From: Paracoccaceae bacterium
Lineage (GTDB): Bacteria > Pseudomonadota > Alphaproteobacteria > Rhodobacterales > Rhodobacteraceae
Length of the DNA stretch: 64,000 nucleotides
Assembly: GCA_024304985.1 (NCBI GenBank)
Contig: JAMWZC010000003.1
Span: forward strand, 332,611-396,610
Reading direction: 5' to 3'
Shown piece after piece: positions 56,286 to 64,000 of the stretch (position 1 is the first letter of the stretch; each line of letters starts with the position of its first letter). The notes under the pieces were generated by a model, which was not told the DNA's origin, searched no databases, and saw only the letters and a list, made by a program, of their open reading frames with translations. A program made the translations under genes and the position numbers.

Positions 56286-57440
56286 TCACTCCCCCTGAAA
56301 GGCGCCCATCGCCTGCCGCGCGATCACGACTCGCTGCACGTCGGACGCGCCCTCATAGATACGCAGCGCCCTGATCTCGCGGTAAAGCCGCTCCACCACG
56401 GCACCCGACCGCACCCCGTCGCCACCATGCAACTGCACCGCCATGTCGATCACATGCTGCGCCTCATCCGTGGCAAAAAGCTTGGCCATCGCCGCCTCGC
56501 GCGTCACCCGCGGCGCCCCCGCATCCTTGGCCCAGGCCGCCCGATAGACCAGCAGCGCCGCCGCATCGACCTTCAATGCCATATCCGCCACATGCCCCTG
56601 CACCATCTGCAAATCGAACAGCGGCGCGCCCTGCACGCGGCGGTCCTGCACACGGGCCAAAGCCTCGTCCAAGGCGCGCCGCGCAAGGCCCAGCGCCGCC
56701 GCCGCCACGGTCGAGCGGAACACATCCAGCACACCCATCGCGATGCGGAACCCCTGCCCGCGCTGCCCGATCAGCGCAGAGCCCGGCACCCGCACCCCGT
56801 CAAAGCGCAACCTTGCCAGCGGATGCGGCGCAATGGTCTCCAGGCGCTCCACCACCTTAAATCCCGGCAGCCCCGCCGGCACCACAAAGGCCGACAGCCC
56901 CCGCGCGCCGGGTGCCTCACCCGTGCGGGCAAAGACGGTATAGACATCCGCGATCCCGCCATTGGAAATCCAGGTCTTTTCCCCGTTCAGCACAAAGCCA
57001 TCCCCATCGGCCTCGGCCGTCATGGTGGAACTGGCCACATCCGATCCCGACTGCGGCTCGGTCAGCGCAAAGGCCGAAATCGCCCGCCCCTCCCGCGTCC
57101 GGGTCAGCCATTCCTCTTTCTGGCGGTCCGTCCCGAACAAGGACAGCGCCCCTGTCCCCAAGCCTTGCATGGCAAAGGCGAAATCCGCCAACCCGTCATG
57201 CCGCGCCAAGGTCTCGCGGATCAGGCAGAGGCTGCGCACATCCAGCGCCCCCTCCATCGCGCCCGAATGGCGCAGCCAGCCACCCTGACCCAGCATGGCG
57301 ACCAGCGCCCGACAGGCCGCATCCGTATCCGAATGATCCACCGCCCCCAGATGGGCCGCACACCAGGCCTCCAGCGCCCCCGCCAATTCGCGATGCCGGG
57401 CCTCAAAGAAAGGCCAGTCCAGAAACGACCGATCAGCCAT
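56286..57440 (-). CDS. Acyl-CoA dehydrogenase
   Basis: The 384-residue FAD enzyme has [21 protein letters not shown] (in part), [19 protein letters not shown] (in part) and the C-terminal [12 protein letters not shown] and [18 protein letters not shown]. These are standard acyl-CoA dehydrogenase motifs. It probably oxidises a ring-derived or ring-opened acyl-CoA in the CoA-dependent aromatic pathway. It is 6 bp upstream of the ligase gene. Confidence 0.92.
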   Translation of the reverse strand: MADRSFLDWPFFEARHRELAGALEAWCAAHLGAVDHSDTDAACRALVAMLGQGGWLRHSGAMEGALDVRSLCLIRETLARHDGLADFAFAMQGLGTGALSLFGTDRQKEEWLTRTREGRAISAFALTEPQSGSDVASSTMTAEADGDGFVLNGEKTWISNGGIADVYTVFARTGEAPGARGLSAFVVPAGLPGFKVVERLETIAPHPLARLRFDGVRVPGSALIGQRGQGFRIAMGVLDVFRSTVAAAALGLARRALDEALARVQDRRVQGAPLFDLQMVQGHVADMALKVDAAALLVYRAAWAKDAGAPRVTREAAMAKLFATDEAQHVIDMAVQLHGGDGVRSGAVVERLYREIRALRIYEGASDVQRVVIARQAMGAFQGE

Positions 57441-57456
57441 GACGCGCCGCCCCCCG

Positions 57457-57478
57457 TTTCATCTTGCCAAAAATACTC
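57457..57478 (+). repeat. Short dispersed intergenic element, copy 4
   Basis: The 49-bp gap between the enoyl-CoA hydratase and acyl-CoA dehydrogenase genes holds TTTCATCTTGCCAAAAATAC on the plus strand, antisense to the operon. It matches the elements at 2742, 13649 and 48844. Confidence 0.5.
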
Positions 57479-57489
57479 AAATCCATCGC

Positions 57490-58299
57490 TCAATCCCCCG
57501 CAAACACAGGTTTTTCTTTCGCAACAAAGGCCTCGTAGGCCCGCACGAAATCCTGCGTCTGCATGCAGATCGCCTGCGCCTGCGCCTCGGCCTCGATGGC
57601 CTGATCGATCGACATCGACCATTCCTGCGCCAGCATGGTCTTGGTCATCATGTTCCCAAAGCCGGGTCCCGCCGCGATCCGCGCCGCCATCTCCTGCGCC
57701 GCCGTCTCAAGCTGATCACCGGGCACCAGCCGGTTGAAGAACCCCCAACGCTCCGCCTCATCCGCTGTCATCACCCGGCCCGTATAAAGCAGCTCCGCCG
57801 CCCGCCCCTGCCCGATGATGCGCGGCAGGATCGCGCAAGCGCCCATATCACAGCCCGCCAACCCCACGCGGGTGAACAAAAACGCCGTCTTCGCCTCGGG
57901 CGTGCCGATCCGCAGGTCCGACGCCATGGCGATGATCGCCCCCGCCCCCACGCAAACCCCGTCCACCGCCGCAATCACCGGCTTGCCGCAATTCACGATC
58001 GCCTTGACCAGATCCCCGGTCATCCGCGTGAACGCCAGCAATTCCTTCATGCTCATCTTCGTCAGCGGCCCGATGATGTCATGCACATCCCCGCCCGAGC
58101 TGAAATTGCCCCCGTTCGACGCAAAGACCACCGCCTTGACGTCATCCGCATAGACCAGATCCCGGAACCAGTCGCGCAACTCGGCGTAACTCTCGAATGT
58201 CAGCGGATTCTTCCGCTCAGGCCGGTCCAGCGCAATCGTCGCAATCCCCCCCTCGATCCTGCACAGGAAATGCTGCACATCGCTCCGCATCGCACTCAT
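57490..58299 (-). CDS. Enoyl-CoA hydratase/isomerase family protein
   Basis: The 269-residue crotonase-fold protein has the oxyanion segments [17 protein letters not shown] and [21 protein letters not shown] (in part), and a Glu-like position in [20 protein letters not shown]. It should act on an unsaturated ring or ring-opened CoA ester. It overlaps the MarR stop (ATGA). Confidence 0.9.
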   Translation of the reverse strand: MSAMRSDVQHFLCRIEGGIATIALDRPERKNPLTFESYAELRDWFRDLVYADDVKAVVFASNGGNFSSGGDVHDIIGPLTKMSMKELLAFTRMTGDLVKAIVNCGKPVIAAVDGVCVGAGAIIAMASDLRIGTPEAKTAFLFTRVGLAGCDMGACAILPRIIGQGRAAELLYTGRVMTADEAERWGFFNRLVPGDQLETAAQEMAARIAAGPGFGNMMTKTMLAQEWSMSIDQAIEAEAQAQAICMQTQDFVRAYEAFVAKEKPVFAGD

Positions 58300-58778
58300 T
58301 CGCTCGCTCCCTTGTCATCCAGTCTCTGCGCCAGCGTCCGCAGCCGCGCCGCATAGCTCCGCGCCTCATCCGCGCTCAACTCGGCCAGCATCGCGTCGAT
58401 CCAGCCCTCATGGTCCGCCGCCTGCCGCGCAAAGACCTCCGCCCCCTTGGCCGTCAGCCGCACCAGCGTCGCCCGCCGATCCCCTGCCACGGGCACCCGC
58501 ATCACCAGCCCATCCTCGGCCAGCCGGTCCACGATACCCGTCACATTCCCGTTCGACACCCGCAACACGCCCGACAGCGCAGACATCCGCAGCCCCTGCT
58601 CGTTCCGGCTCAGCGCCGCCATCACGTCAAAGCGCGGCAGCGTGCTGTCAAACTCGGTCCGCATCCGCTCGCGCAACTCCGCCTCGATCTTGCGCGTCAC
58701 CGCCAACAGCCGCAGCCACAGGCGCAGCCGCTGCTTCGATCCCTGCTCGGCCGGGCGGATATCAGGCGTCGCACTCAT
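58296..58778 (-). CDS. MarR-family transcriptional regulator
   Basis: The 160-residue winged-helix protein has the MarR core ([20 protein letters not shown], then [19 protein letters not shown] and [14 protein letters not shown]). MarR proteins in CoA-dependent aromatic pathways often respond to the aryl-CoA product. It is embedded within the operon it probably controls, flanked by ATGA overlaps on both sides. A candidate operator lies at 61846-61874. Confidence 0.93.
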   Translation of the reverse strand: MSATPDIRPAEQGSKQRLRLWLRLLAVTRKIEAELRERMRTEFDSTLPRFDVMAALSRNEQGLRMSALSGVLRVSNGNVTGIVDRLAEDGLVMRVPVAGDRRATLVRLTAKGAEVFARQAADHEGWIDAMLAELSADEARSYAARLRTLAQRLDDKGASE

Positions 58779-59497
58779 ATCTCGCCCCCCGACACCGCCA
58801 GCGCATGCCCGTTCACCATCGACGCGCCGGGCGAGGCCAGAAACATCACCGCCGCCACCACCTCATCCGTGGAAATCAACCGCCCCATCGGATTGTCGCT
58901 GACCACCTCGGCCAAAGCCGCCTCCCGGCTTAACCCAAACCGCTCAGACACCGCCGTTACAGCCGCCACGGCCAGATCCGTATCCACGAAACCGGGGCAG
59001 ACCGCGTTGCAGGTGATCCCCTTGCCCGCCACATCCAGCGCGACCGACCGCACCAGCCCCAAAACCCCATGTTTCGCCGCCGCATAGGCCGGAATCCCCG
59101 CGCCCCCCTTCAGGCTCGCGGTCGAGGCCATGGCGATCAGCCGCCCGCCCGGCCCCATCCCCCGCAAGGCCTCGCGGAACAGCAGGAACGTCCCCGTCAT
59201 GTTCACCGCCAGCGTGGCGTTCCAATCCGCCAAGCTGACCCCCTTCAGCTTGCCCGCCACCCCGCCGCCCGCATTGGCGATCACCACATCATAGGGCGCA
59301 TCAAACAACGCCTGAACCGCCGCCTCGTCCGTCACATCGGCGGCGCGGCAGTCCATCGCAAAGCCCTCCGCCGTCTCCTCCAAGGCCTCCAACCGCCGCC
59401 CGACAACGGTCACCCCGTCGCCTGCCGCCGCAAAGGCCCGCGCCACCGCCCGTCCGATGCCTGACCCGCCGCCTGTGACCAGAACCCGGCGTGTCAT
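58775..59497 (-). CDS. Short-chain dehydrogenase/reductase
   Basis: The 240-residue SDR has the cofactor motif [15 protein letters not shown] (ANAGGG), and the catalytic Ser-Tyr-Lys set (Ser in [16 protein letters not shown]). No classical 3-hydroxyacyl-CoA dehydrogenase is encoded in the operon, so this SDR may fill that step. It overlaps the monooxygenase stop and the MarR start by ATGA. Confidence 0.9.
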   Translation of the reverse strand: MTRRVLVTGGGSGIGRAVARAFAAAGDGVTVVGRRLEALEETAEGFAMDCRAADVTDEAAVQALFDAPYDVVIANAGGGVAGKLKGVSLADWNATLAVNMTGTFLLFREALRGMGPGGRLIAMASTASLKGGAGIPAYAAAKHGVLGLVRSVALDVAGKGITCNAVCPGFVDTDLAVAAVTAVSERFGLSREAALAEVVSDNPMGRLISTDEVVAAVMFLASPGASMVNGHALAVSGGEI

Positions 59498-61791
59498 ACC
59501 TTGCCCACCTGTTCCGCGCCGCGTTCGGCCAAGCGCATCGCCTGATCCCGCCCCGCCAGATAAGGCAGCGGCCAGCGCGCCTGCGTGTCGCCCAAGGCCA
59601 CCCCCGCATGCAGCGTCCAGTAAGGATCGGCCAGATGCGGCCGCGCCAGACAGACCAGATCGGCACGCCCCGCCATCAGGATCGAATTCACATGATCCGG
59701 CTCATAGATATTGCCCACCGCCATGGTCGCCAAACCCGCCTCGTTGCGGATGCGGTCGCTGAACGGCGTCTGGAACATGCGCCCATAGACAGGCCGCGCC
59801 TCGGTCGAGGTCTGCCCCGCCGACACGTCGATGATATCCGCACCCGCCGCATGGAACATCCGCGCGATCTCGACCGCCTCTGCTGGCGTCACGCCCTCAT
59901 CGCCCGCCCAGTCATTGGCCGAGATCCTGACCGCCATCGGCTTGCCCGCAGGCCAGACCGCCCGCATCGCCGCGAACACCTCCAAGGGCCAGCGCATCCG
60001 GTTCTCCAGACTGCCGCCGTATTCATCCGTCCGCACATTCGACAGGGGCGAGATGAAGGACGACACCAGATACCCATGCGCCGCATGCAATTCGACCATG
60101 TCGAACCCGGCCCGCGCCGCCATCTCGGTCGCCGCCACGAATTCCGCCGTCACCCTGTCCATATCGGCACGGCTCATCTCACGCGGCACGGCATTATTCT
60201 TGGACCACGGAATGGCCGAGGCTGACATGACCTCCCAATTCCCTGCCACCAGTGGCGCGTCCATCTTTTCCCAGCCCAGCTGCGTCGATCCCTTGCGCCC
60301 GGAATGGCCGATCTGACAGCAGATCTTGGCCTCCGTTTCCGCATGCACGAAATCCACCAAGCGCCGCCACGCCGCCTCATGCTCCGGCGTATAAAGCCCC
60401 GGACAACCGGGCGTGATCCGCCCTTCCGGCGACACGCAGGTCATTTCCGTATAGACCAGCCCCGCGCCACCCTTGGCGCGTTCGGCATAATGCACGAAAT
60501 GCCAATCGGTCGGGCACCCCTCCACCGCCTTATACTGGGCCATGGGCGACACCACGATCCGGTTCGCCAAAGCCATATCCCGCAACCTGAACGGTGCGAA
60601 CATCGGCGCGCGCAGCGGCGCATCCTCAGGCACGCCCGCCTGAGTCTGGAACCAGCGTTCCGCCGAGGCCAGCCATTCCGGGTCGCGCAGGCGCAAATTC
60701 TCGTGGGAAATCCGCTGGCTGCGGGTCAGAAGCGAGTAATTGAACTGCACCGGATCAAGGTCCAGATACCGCTCCACCTCCTCGAACCACTCCAGCGAAT
60801 TGCGCGCCGCCGATTGCAGCCGCAACACATCCAGCCGCCGCTCGTCCTGATATTTGACGAAGGCCTGTTCCAGCGTGGGCTCGGTATCCAGATAGGTCGC
60901 CAGCGCAATCGCACTGTCCAAGGCCAGCCGTGATCCCGATCCGATCGAAAAATGCGCCGTCGCCGCCGCATCCCCCATCAGCACCACATTCTGATGATGC
61001 CAATGCTCGCAATTCACTCTTGGGAAGTTGATCCAGACCGCCGATCCGCGCAGGTGATTGGCATTCGACATCAATTGATGCCCGCCCAGATGCCCCTCGA
61101 AAATCTTCCGGCAGGTCTCGACCGTCTCTTCCTTGGACATGTCGGCAAAGCCCCACTTGTCCCATGTGGCCTGCGTGCATTCCACGATGAAGGTCGCGGT
61201 CTTGTCGTCGAACTGATAGGCATGCGCCCAGACCCAGCCATGCGGGGTTTTCTCGAAAATGAACGTAAACGCATCGTCAAACTTCTGATGCGTGCCCAGC
61301 CAGATGAACTTGCACAGGCGCGTATCCACATCCGGCTTGAAATGTTCCGCCCATTGGCTGCGGACGCGGGAATTCAACCCATCCGCCGCCACCACCAGAT
61401 CATAGTTTTTCGCGTAATCCTCGACCGGGCCGACCTCGGTTTCGAACTGCAAGTCCACACCCAATTCCCGGGCCCGCTCCTGCATGATGGTCAGCAGCTT
61501 CATCCGCCCGATGCCGGCAAAGCCATGCCCGCCCGACACCGTACGATGCCCGTCATGGACCACGGCGATATCGTCCCAATAGGCAAAGTTTTCGCGGATC
61601 GTCGCCGCACTCACCGGATCATTGGCCTCAAGATTGCCCAAGGCATCATCCGACAGCACCACGCCCCAACCGAAGGTGTCATTGGCGCGGTTGCGCTCGA
61701 ACACGGTCACTTGCGTGTCAGGCTGGCGCAGCTTCATCGAGATGGCGAAGTAAAGCCCCGCCGGGCCGCCCCCAAGACATGCGATCTTCAT
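59494..61791 (-). CDS. 2-aminobenzoyl-CoA monooxygenase/reductase-like two-domain flavoenzyme
   Basis: The 765-residue protein has an N-terminal FAD-dependent aromatic hydroxylase ([15 protein letters not shown] at about 7-21, [14 protein letters not shown] near 270) and a C-terminal Old Yellow Enzyme-type FMN reductase (from about 395: [17 protein letters not shown] ... [10 protein letters not shown]). This fusion is known in 2-aminobenzoyl-CoA monooxygenase/reductase of Azoarcus evansii; databases also use the label salicylyl-CoA 5-hydroxylase for it. The operon partners favour the aminobenzoyl-CoA role: hydroxylation, then reduction of the ring. It is the first gene of the operon. Confidence 0.9.
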   Translation of the reverse strand: MKIACLGGGPAGLYFAISMKLRQPDTQVTVFERNRANDTFGWGVVLSDDALGNLEANDPVSAATIRENFAYWDDIAVVHDGHRTVSGGHGFAGIGRMKLLTIMQERARELGVDLQFETEVGPVEDYAKNYDLVVAADGLNSRVRSQWAEHFKPDVDTRLCKFIWLGTHQKFDDAFTFIFEKTPHGWVWAHAYQFDDKTATFIVECTQATWDKWGFADMSKEETVETCRKIFEGHLGGHQLMSNANHLRGSAVWINFPRVNCEHWHHQNVVLMGDAAATAHFSIGSGSRLALDSAIALATYLDTEPTLEQAFVKYQDERRLDVLRLQSAARNSLEWFEEVERYLDLDPVQFNYSLLTRSQRISHENLRLRDPEWLASAERWFQTQAGVPEDAPLRAPMFAPFRLRDMALANRIVVSPMAQYKAVEGCPTDWHFVHYAERAKGGAGLVYTEMTCVSPEGRITPGCPGLYTPEHEAAWRRLVDFVHAETEAKICCQIGHSGRKGSTQLGWEKMDAPLVAGNWEVMSASAIPWSKNNAVPREMSRADMDRVTAEFVAATEMAARAGFDMVELHAAHGYLVSSFISPLSNVRTDEYGGSLENRMRWPLEVFAAMRAVWPAGKPMAVRISANDWAGDEGVTPAEAVEIARMFHAAGADIIDVSAGQTSTEARPVYGRMFQTPFSDRIRNEAGLATMAVGNIYEPDHVNSILMAGRADLVCLARPHLADPYWTLHAGVALGDTQARWPLPYLAGRDQAMRLAERGAEQVGKV

Positions 61792-61845
61792 TCCGCGTCA
61801 TCCTTCCCACAGCTCATGGGGAAAGCCTATCCGCCCTCGATTATA

Positions 61846-61874
61846 TTTCAAGCATAAATGTTTTAAGTATGAAA
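61846..61874. promoter_or_regulatory. Imperfect A+T-rich palindrome, candidate MarR operator
   Basis: The 29-bp site has outer arms TTTCA and TGAAA, with inner symmetric bases C, TAAA / TTTA and G. It lies 55-83 bp upstream of the monooxygenase/reductase start, where a repressor for the 14-gene operon would sit. The first transcript to the right (aminotransferase) starts about 190 bp away. Confidence 0.5.
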
Positions 61875-62060
61875 TAAATTCTCAACCGTCGCCCTTGCGG
61901 CCTGCTGTGACGGGCAAACGTTAAAAAGTGGTAAACGCAGACGCGTAACCCTTTGATATTGCTTGAACCGGAAAATGTCCCACGGTGGGACAGCCCCGCC
62001 CCTGATTGCCAGCAGCCCCCAGACATCCTAGACTGGCGGCTCCAGCAGAAGGGCGCGCCC

Positions 62061-63386
62061 ATGTCCCATATCTTCCCCCGCCATTCCCGCCAAAGCCTGC
62101 CCACCATCGCAGGCGGCGAAGGCTGCTACCTGATCGATTCGACCGGCAAGCGATATCTCGACGGATCAGGCGGCGCCGCAGTCTCCTGCCTCGGCCACGG
62201 CGACAAGACCGTGATCGACGCGATCAAGGCGCAACTGGACAAGGTCGCCTTCGCCCATACCGGCTTCTTCACCTCCGACCCCGCCGAGCAACTGGCCGAC
62301 CTGCTGGTCGAACACGCCCCCCAAGGCATCGACCGCGTCTATCTGGTCTCCGGCGGCTCCGAAGCGACCGAGGCCGCGATCAAACTCGCCCGGCAATACT
62401 GGGTCGAGAAAGGCCAGCCCCAGCGCGGCCGCCTGATTGCCCGGCAGCAAAGCTATCACGGCAACACCATCGGTGCCCTGTCCGCAGGCGGCAACGCATG
62501 GCGCCGCGCGCAGTTCGGCCCCCTGTTGCTGGACGTCAGCCATATCCCGCCCTGCTACGACTACCGCCTCCGCCACGACGGAGAAAGCCGCGAGGATTAC
62601 GCCCTGCGCGCCGCCAACGCGCTGGAGGACGAGTTGCTCCGCGTCGGTCCCGACACCGTCATGGCCTTCATGGCCGAACCTGTCGTGGGCGCCACCGCAG
62701 GCGCGCTGCCCCCCGCCCCCGGTTATTTCAAACGCATCCGTCAGATTTGCGACAAATACGGCATCCTGCTGATCCTGGACGAGGTGATGTGCAGCATGGG
62801 TCGCACCGGCCATCTTTTCGCCTGCGAGGAGGACGGCATCGCCCCCGATATCATCTGCATCGCCAAAGGTCTGGGCGCGGGCTACCAGCCCATCGGTGCC
62901 ATGCTGTGCAGCGCCGAGATCTATGACACCATCGCGGCAGGCAGCGGCTTCTTCCAGCATGGGCACACCTATATCGGCCATCCCACCGCAGCGGCGGCGG
63001 GGTTGGCGGTCGTGTCCTCCATCCTTGACCGTGGCCTGATCCCGCGCGTCAGGGCACAGGGCGACAAGCTGGCCGCACGGCTGGAAGCGCGCTTCGGGCA
63101 GCACCCGCATGTGGGTGACATCCGCGGCCGCGGCCTGTTCCGCGGCATCGAACTGGTGGCGGATCGTGAGACGAAAGCCCCCTTCGATCCGGCGCGCGGC
63201 ATCGCAGGCAAACTCAAGAAAGCGGCCTTCGATGCGGGTCTCATCTGCTATCCAATGCAGGGCACGATTGACGGACGACAGGGCGACCATGTGCTGCTCG
63301 CCCCGCCCTTCATTATCGAGGATGCACAATTGGACGAATTGACCGAGAAACTGTCTATTGCGCTGGATTGTGTCTTGGCGGCCTAA
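62061..63386 (+). CDS. Class III PLP-dependent aminotransferase
   Basis: The 441-residue protein has the class III layout: a start FPRHSRQSLPTIAGGEG, YLDGSGGAAV, the LDEVMCSMGRTG Asp and PLP-binding Lys269 (CIAKGLGAGYQP). ATG 62061 has a GAAGGG site. These enzymes move amino groups between amino acids or amines and oxo-acids. It is divergent from the aromatic operon and upstream of a TAXI transporter gene, so its substrate could relate to either; it cannot be named. Confidence 0.9.
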   Translation: MSHIFPRHSRQSLPTIAGGEGCYLIDSTGKRYLDGSGGAAVSCLGHGDKTVIDAIKAQLDKVAFAHTGFFTSDPAEQLADLLVEHAPQGIDRVYLVSGGSEATEAAIKLARQYWVEKGQPQRGRLIARQQSYHGNTIGALSAGGNAWRRAQFGPLLLDVSHIPPCYDYRLRHDGESREDYALRAANALEDELLRVGPDTVMAFMAEPVVGATAGALPPAPGYFKRIRQICDKYGILLILDEVMCSMGRTGHLFACEEDGIAPDIICIAKGLGAGYQPIGAMLCSAEIYDTIAAGSGFFQHGHTYIGHPTAAAAGLAVVSSILDRGLIPRVRAQGDKLAARLEARFGQHPHVGDIRGRGLFRGIELVADRETKAPFDPARGIAGKLKKAAFDAGLICYPMQGTIDGRQGDHVLLAPPFIIEDAQLDELTEKLSIALDCVLAA

Positions 63387-63466
63387 TCCCGTATTTTTAT
63401 TAATATAAATCATTATCTTACACGATATCGCACGGGCATTTACCCATGCGCCACGCTGTTCCTGCG

Positions 63467-63494
63467 TTGCACTTTGGAAAAATGCCGCTAGGGT
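63467..63494 (+). promoter_or_regulatory. Possible promoter of the TAXI gene
   Basis: TTGCAC (63467-63472) and TAGGGT (63489-63494) are spaced by 16 bp on the plus strand, about 105 bp upstream of the TAXI start. The match to a housekeeping promoter is moderate and was judged by eye. Confidence 0.3.
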
Positions 63495-63598
63495 TGTTAT
63501 CAAAAGATAATCTTGGGTTGCCAATTAAAACCCTGAGGCAGGCATCCAAAGGCAAGACGTCTCTCGACACACGAGCTTTGAAAAAAGGGAGACCACCA

Positions 63599-64000
63599 AT
63601 GAAAATGCTCAAAGCCGCATCCCTGACTGCGGTCGTCGCGCTCAGCGCGCAGATGGCCACCGCACAGGAACAATTCATCACCATCGGCACAGGTGGCCAG
63701 ACCGGCGTCTACTACGTCGTCGGCCAGTCGATCTGCCGTCTGGTCAACCGTGGCACCGCTGATCACAACCTGCGCTGCACGGCGCCTTCGACCGGCGGTT
63801 CCATCGCGAACATCAATGCAATCAAGGCCGGCGACATGGACATGGGCGTCGCCCAGTCGGACTGGCAGTTCCATGCCTATAACGGCACCTCCGAATACGA
63901 AGGTGACAAGTTCGACAAACTCCGCGCGGTCTTTTCCGTGCATGGCGAACCCTTTACCGTGCTGGCACGCGCCGATGCGGGGATCACCGATTTCGCCGAT
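63599..64000 (+). CDS. TAXI-family TRAP transporter solute-binding subunit (3' end outside window)
   Basis: The first 134 residues are present. A Sec signal (MKMLKAASLTAVVALSAQMATA, in part) is followed by FITIGTGGQTGVYYVVGQS and STGGSIANINAIKAGDMDMG, both hallmarks of TAXI (TRAP-associated extracytoplasmic immunogenic) proteins. They deliver a solute, often glutamate or a related dicarboxylate, to a fused DctQM-like permease, which should lie just outside the window. A GGGAG ribosome binding site is present. Confidence 0.92.
   Translation, partial: MKMLKAASLTAVVALSAQMATAQEQFITIGTGGQTGVYYVVGQSICRLVNRGTADHNLRCTAPSTGGSIANINAIKAGDMDMGVAQSDWQFHAYNGTSEYEGDKFDKLRAVFSVHGEPFTVLARADAGITDFAD

Noticed and set aside
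1-64000. tRNA, rRNA, insertion sequences, prophage or integrase genes
   Set aside because: None recognised on either strand by eye; a tRNA scan would settle the first.

Overview
The window is a G+C-rich, gene-dense chromosomal segment. Gene families and order suggest an alphaproteobacterium of the Rhodobacteraceae/Roseobacteraceae type: Hint-domain RTX proteins, an Anbu (proteasome-like) cluster, a TAXI-type TRAP binding protein, and short intergenic elements of the form TTCWTCTTGC..CAAATA. This placement is inference; no rRNA or marker gene is present. I saw no tRNA, rRNA, CRISPR array, insertion sequence or prophage gene.

Layout. 0-4.3 kb holds housekeeping genes: the tail of an SPFH/GYF protein, a zinc-ribbon membrane protein, a nitroreductase, Hsp20, D-aminoacyl-tRNA deacylase and PhnA/YjdM. 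4.4-12.6 kb is a minus-strand type I secretion operon: a BapA-like Ig-repeat adhesin, a TolC-like outer-membrane lipoprotein, a LapB-like ABC exporter and an HlyD adaptor. 12.8-18.7 kb is a dipeptide/oligopeptide ABC transporter with a fused double ATPase, followed by a phosphodiesterase of the alkaline phosphatase superfamily.

19.1-24.2 kb and 34.5-43.7 kb each carry a membrane-anchored LytTR regulator next to a giant beta-solenoid/RTX/Hint protein. The second locus also has two smaller Hint-like proteins, a small membrane protein and two possible leader ORFs. Between them, 24.7-34.5 kb holds a putrescine/spermidine-type ABC transporter, divergent from a TetR regulator that leads an amidohydrolase, a DUF3237 protein, an agmatine-deiminase-family enzyme and an amidase. 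This looks like one uptake-and-catabolism unit for an amine or guanidino compound, with a strong palindrome between the divergent genes.

43.9-48.8 kb holds a DeoR regulator and then the Anbu set: ATP-grasp, alpha-E, transglutaminase-like and the proteasome-like Anbu subunit. 49.0-61.8 kb is one long minus-strand operon resembling the aerobic CoA-dependent 2-aminobenzoate (anthranilate) pathway known from Azoarcus evansii. It encodes a two-domain aminobenzoyl-CoA monooxygenase/reductase, SDR, MarR, enoyl-CoA hydratase, acyl-CoA dehydrogenase, aryl-CoA ligase, a stand-alone Lrp ligand-binding domain, a complete Liv ABC transporter, a thioesterase and a RidA protein. A class III aminotransferase (plus strand) and the start of a TAXI TRAP binding protein end the window.

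The most unusual features are the duplicated LytTR + RTX-Hint modules with satellite Hint genes, a nearly perfect 585-bp tandem duplication inside the larger RTX gene, and several strong palindromes that are candidate operators.
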